Shown in pieces: positions 7,772 to 15,475 of a DNA stretch of 45,072 nucleotides; position 1 is the stretch's first letter, and each line of letters opens with the position of its first letter. The notes beneath the pieces are model-generated. The model was not told the DNA's origin. It ran no database searches and saw nothing but the letters and a program-made list of their open reading frames with translations. The DNA is taken from contig JAUQWQ010000072.1 in NCBI GenBank assembly GCA_030835085.1, forward strand, positions 1 to 45,072. The letters are read 5' to 3'. Source of the DNA: Ignavibacteria bacterium. GTDB lineage: Bacteria; Bacteroidota; Ignavibacteria; Tepidaquicellales; OLB5. A program made the translations under genes and the position numbers.

Positions 7772-7798
7772 GAACTAACAAAACAAGGGGAATTGCCA

Positions 7799-9208
7799 TT
7801 GGCCTATTTTGACGATATCGAATTTGAAGAAGGTTCGAAAAAGAAAAATCTGGATAAAGAACAGCTCATAGAAGCACTGCTTAACAGGCGTGAGCGTATT
7901 ATGCCCGATCTCGATATTGATTCCATAGACGATATTGTAAATTACCTGCTTGAAAAAAACCTGCACACCAAGGCAATAAGCTGCCTTAACACACTGCTTG
8001 ATTACTTCCCCTATTCCAACGAGATCTGGCAGAGAAAAGCGATAATTTACGATCACAAAGGCGAGTTTAACAAAGCGCTTGAGTGCTTTGACCAGGCAAT
8101 AAACCTGAACCCGAATGATGAAGAAGCGCTGATAAACAAAGGAATAACTCTTGATAATTCAGGTTTATACACTGAATCCATCGAGTGTTTTGATGTAGTG
8201 CTTAACTTCGCGCCAAATAACATCGACGCACTCTTCAATAAAGGACTCATCCTCGAAAAGATCGATAAGTTTGAGGATGCAATATCCTGCTTCCAGAAAA
8301 TAATTGAGCTTGATCCCGACCACAAGGATTCATATTACGAAATGGGTTACTGCTTTGACTATATTGACAGGCTTCAGGATTCACTTTCAGCCTACGAAAA
8401 ACACATCGGAATAGTACCTTTTAATTATAATGCATGGTATAACAAAGGCGTTGTGCTTAGCCGTATGGGCAGATATTATTACGCCATTGAAGCATATGAA
8501 ATGGCGCTCTCGGTCAACCCCAAATTCGCTTCAGCGTGGTATAACAAGGGCAATGCTTACGCAAGCCTTGGCGTGTTAACGCGCGCTATTGAAGATTACA
8601 AAACCGCGCTTGGCATCAACAGGAAAGATGTTTACGCATTATATAACCTCGCAAGCGCATATGAACAAATGGCTGATTACAAAGGCGCTATTGAGTATTT
8701 TACAAAAGCAGTAGCAATTGAACCGGGGCATTATGAATCATATTTCGGCAGGGGCAACTGTTATTATCAAATTGAAGATTTTAACAAAGCTTTAAGGGAT
8801 TACGATAAAGCAGTTGAGCTCTTCAAGGAAAACCCCGAGCTTTGGTACGCAAAAGCGGATGCTGAATATAATTTAGGCAAGATGCATGAATCGATTGTAA
8901 GTTACAAAACAGTGCTTAAACTGAGCCCTGATAATCACCAGGCATCGCTTGATCTTGCGAATACTTATATTGATACTGAGCAGTTCGCAAAAGCTGATGA
9001 ATTACTAACAATGTTAATCAACCTCAAAACAGCATGGGCTGAGCCCTACTATGCCAAAGCGAAGCTGTACTTCCTTATGGCAGAAGTTGAGCTTGGATTG
9101 AAGTATATTGAAATGGCGTTTATGATAAATCCGAATGAACGTTTTGAATTTGATTTTGAAAGGGATTGGGAAAAAGTCCTGCAATTCCTGATAGCAAGAG
9201 ATAATTAG
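7799..9208 (+). CDS. Tetratricopeptide repeat protein
   Basis: A 469-residue soluble protein made of about eleven TPR units, many with the canonical W/Y-x-x-G/A-Y/F pattern (for example AWYNKGNAYASLGVLTRAIE, ALYNLASAYEQMADYKGAIE and ALINKGITLDNSGLYTESIE). It has no signal peptide and no enzymatic domain. TPR arrays bind partner proteins; no partner is evident here. Two in-frame TTG codons (7793 and 7799) could start it. AAGGGG at 7785-7790 sits eight bases before 7799 but only two before 7793, so 7799 (MAYFDDIEFEEG) is chosen. It is monocistronic: a candidate promoter lies in front and a strong hairpin behind. Confidence 0.9.
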   Translation: MAYFDDIEFEEGSKKKNLDKEQLIEALLNRRERIMPDLDIDSIDDIVNYLLEKNLHTKAISCLNTLLDYFPYSNEIWQRKAIIYDHKGEFNKALECFDQAINLNPNDEEALINKGITLDNSGLYTESIECFDVVLNFAPNNIDALFNKGLILEKIDKFEDAISCFQKIIELDPDHKDSYYEMGYCFDYIDRLQDSLSAYEKHIGIVPFNYNAWYNKGVVLSRMGRYYYAIEAYEMALSVNPKFASAWYNKGNAYASLGVLTRAIEDYKTALGINRKDVYALYNLASAYEQMADYKGAIEYFTKAVAIEPGHYESYFGRGNCYYQIEDFNKALRDYDKAVELFKENPELWYAKADAEYNLGKMHESIVSYKTVLKLSPDNHQASLDLANTYIDTEQFAKADELLTMLINLKTAWAEPYYAKAKLYFLMAEVELGLKYIEMAFMINPNERFEFDFERDWEKVLQFLIARDN

Positions 9209-9216
9209 AGTTTCAG

Positions 9217-9242
9217 GAACAAGGGGCTGCAGCCCCTTGTTC
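9217..9242. terminator. Bidirectional terminator hairpin
   Basis: A perfect 26-base palindrome centred on CTGCAG (GAACAAGGGG arm and its complement). It lies between the convergent TPR gene and ftsE. TTCTTCAAATAAAA follows on the plus side, so the U-tract is weak. Confidence 0.65.
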
Positions 9243-9254
9243 TTCAAATAAAAT

Positions 9255-9923
9255 CTACTCCTTTATAACAACTTCAAGAACTTTTTTATCTTTTATCTGA
9301 AGCAGGCGTTTGCTTTTCAGCCTGCGGACAATATCGTAGTTATGTGTAGCAATAAATACAGCAGTACCTTTATAATTGATATTCAGCAGTAATTTAATTA
9401 TTTCAAACGAAACGAAAGGATCAAGATTGCCTGTAGGCTCATCGGCAATCAATATATACGGCTCATTTACCATAGCGCGCGCTATTGATACCCGCTGCTG
9501 CTCGCCCCCTGAGAGCTCATGGGGCATTTTTTTGTATGAATCGAACACACCGACTTCGTTAAGAATATTATAAACTTTTTTCTTTATCATATCGGGTTTC
9601 ATCCCTGATAGATATAACGGCAGAGCAACGTTTTCAAATACATCCCTGTCATCCAGAAGTTTATAATCCTGGAAAACGAAACCAATTTTTCTGCGCAGCA
9701 CGGGAATTTCGGGTTTTTTGATATTCTGGGAATTGAATCCGTATACAACAAGCTCACCTGTCTGCGGAAACAGCTCCATGTTAATCATTCTGAGCAGCGT
9801 TGTTTTGCCTGTACCGCTCTCGCCTATCAGGAAAACGAACTCCCCTTTTTCAATCTGGAAAGTTACATCAGTGAATAATTCCTTTGAAGGATAAGCGTAA
9901 GAAATATTATTAAAGTTTATCAA
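9255..9923 (-). CDS. ftsE: Cell division ATP-binding protein FtsE
   Basis: A 222-residue ABC ATPase. Walker A is GESGTGKTT (about 34-42), followed by the FtsE-typical FVFQDYKLLDDRDVFENVALPL, the signature LSGGEQQRVSIARA, Walker B ILIADEPTGNLDP and the H-loop ATHNYD. FtsE pairs with FtsX to couple murein hydrolysis to septation; FtsX is not next to it here. It starts with TTG at 9923, directly touching the pdxA stop codon, so the two are likely co-transcribed. A LolD/MacB-type ATPase is the main alternative, but the Q-loop phrase favours FtsE. Confidence 0.86.
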   Translation of the reverse strand: MINFNNISYAYPSKELFTDVTFQIEKGEFVFLIGESGTGKTTLLRMINMELFPQTGELVVYGFNSQNIKKPEIPVLRRKIGFVFQDYKLLDDRDVFENVALPLYLSGMKPDMIKKKVYNILNEVGVFDSYKKMPHELSGGEQQRVSIARAMVNEPYILIADEPTGNLDPFVSFEIIKLLLNINYKGTAVFIATHNYDIVRRLKSKRLLQIKDKKVLEVVIKE

Positions 9924-10904
9924 TTATTTTTTTCCTGTTTTCTGTTTTAGTCTGTTCCGTGAAATTTTATCTGCCCATTTAATTGCCTCAACAAGGCTTA
10001 CTTCGCTGGCAATGCCCCTGCCTGCTATATCAAATGCTGTGCCGTGGTCAGGTGAAGTGCGAACAAACGGCAATCCCGCTGTAAAATTGGTACCTTTGTG
10101 TCCGGCAAGCATTTTAAAGGGAATAAATCCCTGGTCATGATACATTGCCAAGGTCATTTCAAAGTTAAGGTATTTTTTTGAAGCAAAAAATGCATCCGGG
10201 GAATAGGGTCCTGTGATTTTCATACCTCTTAATTTCCTGTTTGCCGCATTTATTACCGGCGTAATTATTTTCACTTCTTCATCACCTATTAAGCCGTTAT
10301 CGCCTGCATGCGGATTCAATCCAAGCACTGCCATTTCACTCTTTTTCATGGCGAGATCTTTTTTTAATACATCGTAACATATATTCAGCTTGCTCATTAA
10401 CCGTTTTTTTGTAACCAGCCCTGCGGCATCCCTTAACGGCGGGTGCGTGGTAATAAATGCCATGTTTAAAATATCGCTCAGCATTACCATGCATGAATCT
10501 TTTGAGCCACTGAGCGTGGTAAGCATTTCAGTGTGACCGTCAAATTTAAATCCGCCTAGGTTTAGCGATTTTTTATTTATCGGTGCAGTTACTATTGCAT
10601 CATACTCATTGTTTAAGCAAAGCTCAATTGCGGTCTTTATCGCCAGTCCCGCAGTAAAACCCGCTTCAGCAGAAATGGTGCCGGGTTTGATTTTAAGCTT
10701 GCCGATTTCCATCGGTAAGATATTAAACTCATCCGCCGTGATCTTATATTTCAGCAGTTTTGAATAATACGCCAGCACTTCAACCGGTGAAATCACAGTG
10801 AGGTCATATTTTCCTGTGATTGCCTTATTCTTCAGGGTCTTTAATATCGTTTCGGGACCTATACCGTTATAATCGCCAATTGTTATTAATATTCTCGGTT
10901 TCAT
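9924..10904 (-). CDS. pdxA: 4-hydroxythreonine-4-phosphate dehydrogenase
   Basis: A 326-residue PdxA family enzyme, which oxidises 4-phosphohydroxy-L-threonine in pyridoxal phosphate synthesis. Family motifs seen are ITIGDYNGIGPE at the start, APINKKSLNLGGF, DGHTEML with a metal-ligand His, GLNPHAGDNGLIGDEE, and AMYHDQGFIPFKML near residue 265 with the third metal His region. The ending TSPDHGTAFDIAGRG is also typical. It is placed between ftsE and a membrane protease on the same strand with almost no spacers. Confidence 0.95.
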   Translation of the reverse strand: MKPRILITIGDYNGIGPETILKTLKNKAITGKYDLTVISPVEVLAYYSKLLKYKITADEFNILPMEIGKLKIKPGTISAEAGFTAGLAIKTAIELCLNNEYDAIVTAPINKKSLNLGGFKFDGHTEMLTTLSGSKDSCMVMLSDILNMAFITTHPPLRDAAGLVTKKRLMSKLNICYDVLKKDLAMKKSEMAVLGLNPHAGDNGLIGDEEVKIITPVINAANRKLRGMKITGPYSPDAFFASKKYLNFEMTLAMYHDQGFIPFKMLAGHKGTNFTAGLPFVRTSPDHGTAFDIAGRGIASEVSLVEAIKWADKISRNRLKQKTGKK

Positions 10905-10909
10905 ATTTA

Positions 10910-12040
10910 TCAGGCAGTACCTGCCGCATAATTTTTGTTATAATACTCCATTGCTTCGGCTATCCTTCTTTTGATTGATGGATGCGAATATGTCCAGAAC
11001 TCAACCAGCCGGTTAGGCTCATCATCGGCTAGGTTCTGCTCTGCCAGTTTTTTCATTGTGCTCTCAAGCGCCAGCGGATCCCTTGTTGTATCAATGGCAT
11101 ACCTATCGGCTTCAAATTCAAACTTGCGTGATATACCCGCTGTTAATGGACTCGTGAAAAAACTATATACCGCTGCAATTACCGCTAGCAGAGGAAGCGC
11201 GCCAATTTCCCACGGCTGCGAAAATCCAAATACCGGGAGAAGCTTAATGTAAATTTGTGACATTACAAAGAGTCCAAGAAATGTACCGAAGAGTGAGATC
11301 AGGATATTTTTTACAATATGTCCCCGTTTGTAATGACCCAGCTCATGCGCGAACACGGTTTCAATTTCTTTTTCCGTGAAAGTTTCAAGCAATGTATCGC
11401 CAAGTATAATGCGTTTTGTTTTCCCTAATCCCGTAAATGCAGCATTAGCTTTTTTGGTGGTCTTGCTCATATCAAATTTGTATATACCGCTCACTTTGAA
11501 TCCGGCCCTGTCGCATAAAGCCATGAGTTTTGATTTCAGTTCTTCGTTATCAATCGGGGTGAACTTATAGAACAATGGAAAGATGAACACAGGCGCAATT
11601 TGCGCCAGGAGAATTGAATATACCCACACAATACAGGCAAGGTACAGCCACCATAATTCATAATTTGATATCAGCCAGTAGAACAAAAACGCTATGGGTG
11701 CGGCGATTATACTTCCAACAATGGCAGCTTTGGCTTTTTCTGTAAGCCATTTGCCGAATGTCAGGTTTGATAGCCCGAATTTATGTTCAAGCCTGTAGCC
11801 GAAGGCGTAATCAATGGGGAAAGATATAATTGAGCTGACGAGTCCGATAATTAAACCATAAATTACCAGAGCCAGGTATGGATTTGAAGTATAGCCGAAG
11901 GCAAAAAGCTCAAGCCTTTTGCTGTAACCAAACCAAAGGAAAAGTATTAACAGTACGAAGGAAAATACTGATTCCGTTATGTTTACGATCAATTTGATCT
12001 TTTCGTACTTCTTGGCCTGTTCTTTCCGGTTTTCATCCAT
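10910..12040 (-). CDS. M48 family membrane metalloprotease (Ste24/CAAX protease 1 type)
   Basis: A 376-residue zinc protease with several membrane helices. The zinc motif HELGH is at 232-236 and the third ligand Glu is in FEFEADRYA near 310. The Ste24-specific stretches TPIDNEELKSKL and NAAFTGLGKTKRI are also seen. Prokaryotic members probably degrade or process membrane proteins. The frame is open to 12277, but the extra 79 residues are encoded by hairpin repeats (GATGGGCGAAGCCCATC and similar) and carry no family likeness. The ATG at 12040 (MDENRKEQAKKYEKIK) is therefore chosen. It is likely the first gene of the transcript with pdxA and ftsE. Confidence 0.9.
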   Translation of the reverse strand: MDENRKEQAKKYEKIKLIVNITESVFSFVLLILFLWFGYSKRLELFAFGYTSNPYLALVIYGLIIGLVSSIISFPIDYAFGYRLEHKFGLSNLTFGKWLTEKAKAAIVGSIIAAPIAFLFYWLISNYELWWLYLACIVWVYSILLAQIAPVFIFPLFYKFTPIDNEELKSKLMALCDRAGFKVSGIYKFDMSKTTKKANAAFTGLGKTKRIILGDTLLETFTEKEIETVFAHELGHYKRGHIVKNILISLFGTFLGLFVMSQIYIKLLPVFGFSQPWEIGALPLLAVIAAVYSFFTSPLTAGISRKFEFEADRYAIDTTRDPLALESTMKKLAEQNLADDEPNRLVEFWTYSHPSIKRRIAEAMEYYNKNYAAGTA

Positions 12041-12118
12041 AAGTGCAAAATTATGGTTAAAAAACGGGAGATTAAACAGAAAAATAAAAATCCTGCCGTT
12101 TGCTGCTTTTTGTAACAG

Positions 12119-12249
12119 ATAAGCCCCGAAGGGGCGGAATATATCAGCGATGGGCGAAGCCCATCGGAACGAACAAATGAGAAAATGTTGGTCATATACA
12201 CCCTCCCCTTTGGGGAGGGTAATCACGCCAATGGCGTGATGGGTGGGGT
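12119..12249. repeat. Cluster of hairpin repeats upstream of the Ste24 gene
   Basis: Three short hairpins lie close together: CGATGGGC-GAA-GCCCATCG (12148-12166), ACCCTCCCC-TTT-GGGGAGGGT (12200-12220) and ATCACGCC-AAT-GGCGTGAT (12222-12240). A CCCCGAAGGGG stem also sits near 12124-12134. The first hairpin with its flank (ATATATCAGCG upstream, GGA downstream) recurs at 14524-14553. These are interspersed REP-like sequences, not coding. Confidence 0.75.
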
Positions 12250-12276
12250 CGCTTTTAAAAGTCCCGACAAGGAGCA

Positions 12277-12310
12277 ATAAAAAATGCCCGGCACAACTCT
12301 ACCGGACATT
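12277..12310 (-). terminator. Rho-independent terminator of the T9SS cargo gene
   Basis: Read on the minus strand, ATGTCCGG, a loop of about 11 bases, CCGGGCAT, then TTTTTTATT. One mismatch in an 8-bp stem. It lies about 40 bases after the stop codon at 12352. Confidence 0.8.
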
Positions 12311-12351
12311 CAATAAATTTCTAAACTATAAATCGCTATTTCAACAATTCT

Positions 12352-13767
12352 CTATTTCAACAATACCATCTTCTTCGTATCACTAAATCCATCAGCTTCT
12401 AACTTATAGAAGTACATTCCCGATGCAAAATTCGTACCATCAAACTGAACTTCATAACTTCCTGCTTGTTTGTATTCATTAATACTGAATACTTCCCTGC
12501 CTAATAAGTCATATACCTTAATTATGACCTCAGCGTCTTTTGGTATTTCGTATGAAATATTAGTATTAGGGTTAAAAGGATTTGGGTAATTTTGAAATAA
12601 TTTATAACTATATGGTAGATTTGTTGAGATAATATTTATACCAATTGGATCCACATTTCCTTCTTTATCAATTTTTAAAATGTATGGATTAGCTTCATCG
12701 CCAAAAAAATCTGTCATACCCGCAATGATAAAGCCAGTATCACAAGCTTGTTTAATATCGAATCCATAACAATTTTGATTGTGAAATCCATGAGATTTAA
12801 CCCACAAAGTTGAACCATTTGAATCAATTTTCCTAATTCTCGCATAAGCATCAACCCCATTATATAACCATCCTGACATAATAAAATTATTATCTAATGT
12901 AGGATTGATGGACCAAATTTCATTACTATGATAAGTAGAATCAATTAACTGAAACCACATATTATTGCCTGTTGAATCAAATTTAGACAGAAATTTATAA
13001 CCGCCAACAAGGTAGTTATTTCCTATTGTCCTGGCAATAGTTCTTGTAATTAAGTTCGGCTGCTGTGTAAAAGTGTTTTCCCAGAATACACTTCCACTAA
13101 GATCTATCTTTGTTAAAAATAAATTTAGAGGTGAATTGACAAGTATTTTATGATATCCAACTAATACTAAATTTGAATCACTTGTTAATGTCATACCTGA
13201 AAAGCCACCATCAAAACGATTTGTATTATATAATGAATCAAAAATTAAATTTAAACCGCTGTCATACTTTGCTAAATAAGGGCTATCAAGATTAGATCTA
13301 AATGTACCGCAAATGAAAAAATCACCATTATTGGTCTGCAATACTGTATTGATAATTAAAAAATCGTAACCTAAAAATGGACTGATCTGCAAAACATCTC
13401 CATTCTGGTTAATTTTTACAAGACTGCCTTCGTGTCCGCATATTAAATAATTATTATCAAGAGTTTTAATAATACATTCAGCTAATTCAACATCTACCGT
13501 TTTACTCCAAAGCGTATCACCGAATTTATTATATCTCACAATGTACATATCATCTCTTATCCCGGATTCACGCTTTCTGCCTACAGCAATATATCCTTCA
13601 TCCGGTGTTTGTACAACAGATGTGAAATATTCGATATCGGGTGCTAATATAGTCTTCTGAAATGTTATCGTTTGAGATTGAAAATCGGATACGAATAACA
13701 AAACTAATATCACCACTAAACCAGCTAACTTTAGTCTATTCTTATACGATTTCAAATTGGTATCCAC
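12352..13767 (-). CDS. Secreted beta-propeller-like protein with T9SS sorting domain
   Basis: A 471-residue protein with a signal peptide (about residues 13-32, LAGLVVILVLLFVSDFQSQ). The body is made of repeated units of the form GYIAVGRKRE, YLICGHEGS, FFICGTFRS and YLVGGYKFL, like delta-60/SBBP-type propeller blades. The last 80 residues start YKLFQNYPNPFNPNTNISY and end GMYFYKLEADGFSDTKKMVLLK, the type A T9SS C-terminal domain. It is predicted to be exported by Sec, then moved across the outer membrane by T9SS and its tail cut by PorU. The ligand or role of the body is unknown. A terminator follows and a repeat-rich 1.7-kb region precedes it. Confidence 0.87.
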   Translation of the reverse strand: MDTNLKSYKNRLKLAGLVVILVLLFVSDFQSQTITFQKTILAPDIEYFTSVVQTPDEGYIAVGRKRESGIRDDMYIVRYNKFGDTLWSKTVDVELAECIIKTLDNNYLICGHEGSLVKINQNGDVLQISPFLGYDFLIINTVLQTNNGDFFICGTFRSNLDSPYLAKYDSGLNLIFDSLYNTNRFDGGFSGMTLTSDSNLVLVGYHKILVNSPLNLFLTKIDLSGSVFWENTFTQQPNLITRTIARTIGNNYLVGGYKFLSKFDSTGNNMWFQLIDSTYHSNEIWSINPTLDNNFIMSGWLYNGVDAYARIRKIDSNGSTLWVKSHGFHNQNCYGFDIKQACDTGFIIAGMTDFFGDEANPYILKIDKEGNVDPIGINIISTNLPYSYKLFQNYPNPFNPNTNISYEIPKDAEVIIKVYDLLGREVFSINEYKQAGSYEVQFDGTNFASGMYFYKLEADGFSDTKKMVLLK

Positions 13768-14040
13768 ATTTTTCTTGCCTAATGTTTACTTTAAATATAA
13801 TTCTTTAACAGGAATAAAACTCTCAAAAAAAATGAAAGTTTATTGTGTAAGTTAAATTAAAATAATACACTTTTTGACTTTTTGCAATATTAAAGTAAAA
13901 TGTTATTGTTACAAAAAACTTAAAGTGAGTTAATTTGGAGAAAAACAGCATCAAGGCTCAGGTATTTACAGGGAACTATTGATAATTATAGGATCAATAC
14001 AAATATAATGCAGCAACTATGGCAGAACAATGATTTGCGT
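13768..14040. other. A/T-rich region upstream of the T9SS cargo gene
   Basis: No open frame with coding character was found. On the minus strand TATATTTAAAG near 13789-13799, about 25 bases before the ATG, could be a Bacteroidota-type -7 element (consensus TAnnTTTG), but the match is partial. Nothing else is recognised. Confidence 0.4.
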
Positions 14041-14925
14041 CACATATGAACCTGCCGGTTTTTACAGGTTTTGCGGGGTTCCGGTTCACCGGGTTTTTCA
14101 GTTCGGGCAGGCGAAGCCCATCGGAACAATCTTTTCTCTGAAAAGAAACGGCAGAGCATAAAAGATAACATATCACTCCTACGGAGTTCTGTTTTTATCT
14201 GCATTTTCATTCTACAAACATTTCACCACTGTCAGAGCCAGTCCATAGGCCTACGGGGTTCGTTTTTTAAATGTGCAAATCCACTCTCAATTTAAAGATT
14301 GTATATCAAAAAACCCGGATTTCTTCAGACTATTTAGCTCCGTGAGGAGCGGTATGTTTATAGATTTGATTTAAGCCCGGTGAACGGAGCTCCGTAGGAG
14401 CGATATGTACAATAAATCAATTTTCTACCACAGACTTTTAACGCGACGCATGTGGCAGAGATATATCAACTATCGGCAGAGACCATCAAAAAGTCAAAAC
14501 ATAACAAGCAACGAAGTGGCGCAATATATCAGCGATGGGCAAAGCCCATCGGACACAAAAAGGAACAAATAAAAGCCCTGTAAGCCGTAGGACTGGCTTT
14601 GACAGTGGCGCAATAATTAACCCTATTTTACACGCAGAGTCCCCATAAAGCGGTAGACTCTGCGGGGACATAAATAATTGAAAAAATACCCCCTCTCAAT
14701 CTCCCCCTGTAAGGCCGAAGGACTGCCACCGGCATGTGGGAGAAGAGAACACAACGGAGTTGTGTTCGAAGTAGGGGTAATTATAAAAATCTATTTTACA
14801 CGCAGAATGCCCACAGGGTGGAAGGCTTTTATGAAACTAATAAACAATGATACCACCCCATCCCGCCTTCGGCGGTCTTTCCCCTCCTTATCAAAGGAGG
14901 GGAGCTATTATATGTCACCAAATCA
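14040..14925. repeat. Field of degenerate hairpin repeats, no gene
   Basis: Many short palindromic pieces occur without a believable gene. Examples are GCTCCGTGAGGAGCGGTATG (14338-14357) and GCTCCGTAGGAGCGATATG (14390-14408). CGATGGGCAAAGCCCATCG is at 14533-14551, and CGCAGAGTC with its partner GACTCTGCG lies near 14634-14659. GGGGAGGA-type stems lie near 14880-14902. A 19-bp unit CCACTGTCAGAGCCAGTCC at 14226-14244 recurs inverted with one mismatch at 14590-14608. CTATTTTACACGCAGA occurs twice, near 14622 and 14793. Open frames here are built from these units. Confidence 0.75.
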
Positions 14926-15081
14926 ACAAAAAGTACTTCTAAAATCACTTGACTTTTCATTTGGCATATATTATATTATTATTGTGTGCATATGGCATAT
15001 AACAAACTTATCCCTTTTATTATGAAAAATCTGAATACATTAAATTCTCTCCGTGGTTACATGGATAAAATGAAAAAAACG

Positions 15082-15323
15082 CATTCTCATTATGAATATT
15101 TCATAGACATTTTCCCGCTTAAAATATTCATCTTGATAATCATCATGAGAATGTTAAAGTGCTGAAATATCAATTCCATTCTCATTATGATTATCATGGA
15201 GAAACCATTTCCCAACATGAATATATTCATAATGAAAAAAATTAAATCAGAATAATGAGCTGTATTCGCAATAAAACACTCCCGAAACCCCTGAAAAAAA
15301 AATTCACATTCATCGTGAGAATG
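15082..15323. promoter_or_regulatory. Four copies of a TCATnnTGAGAATG motif in two inverted pairs
   Basis: Copy 1 (15082-15100, minus sense) reads CATTCTCATTATGAATATT. Copy 2 (15134-15153, plus) reads TGATAATCATCATGAGAATG. Copy 3 (15177-15196, minus) reads CATTCTCATTATGATTATCA. Copy 4 (15306-15323, plus) reads ACATTCATCGTGAGAATG. Copies 1/2 and 3/4 face each other, and a 14-bp palindrome ATGAATATATTCAT sits at 15217-15230. The longer copies resemble Fur-type boxes (GATAATnATAATG), but paired RNA stems are equally possible. Confidence 0.6.
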
Positions 15324-15441
15324 TATTACCGGAAAACTACCGTAAAAACAATCCCTGTAAATTTTAAATTGCATGAAACAACATGAATAACAGTACCCGG
15401 TCTTTCAATTTATCTTCATTTTACGTTCTTATTAAATTACC

Positions 15442-15449
15442 TATATTTG
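15442..15449 (+). promoter_or_regulatory. Bacteroidota-type -7 element before the amidohydrolase-like gene
   Basis: TATATTTG matches the TAnnTTTG consensus of Bacteroidota promoters and lies about 26 bases before the ATG at 15476. A convincing -33 TTTG was not seen (ATTTTACG at about 15418-15424). Confidence 0.4.
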
Positions 15450-15475
15450 CAGTAATAATAATTAATTCTCTACAG

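Noticed and set aside
12041-12277. N-terminal extension of 79 residues on the Ste24-like protease
   Set aside because: It is encoded by hairpin repeats, has no family likeness, and a typical start (MDENRKEQAKKYEK) exists at 12040.
14678-15025. Open frame of 115 codons on the plus strand
   Set aside because: It is built from interspersed repeats (GCAGAATGCCC, CCTTCGGCGG, GGAGGGGAG) and shows no recognisable protein.
15082-15323. CRISPR-like array
   Set aside because: Copies are in alternating orientation, unequal in length and spacing, and no cas gene is present.
15383-15475. Earlier start for the amidohydrolase-like gene
   Set aside because: The 31 extra residues lie before the lipoprotein signal and over the candidate -7 element.
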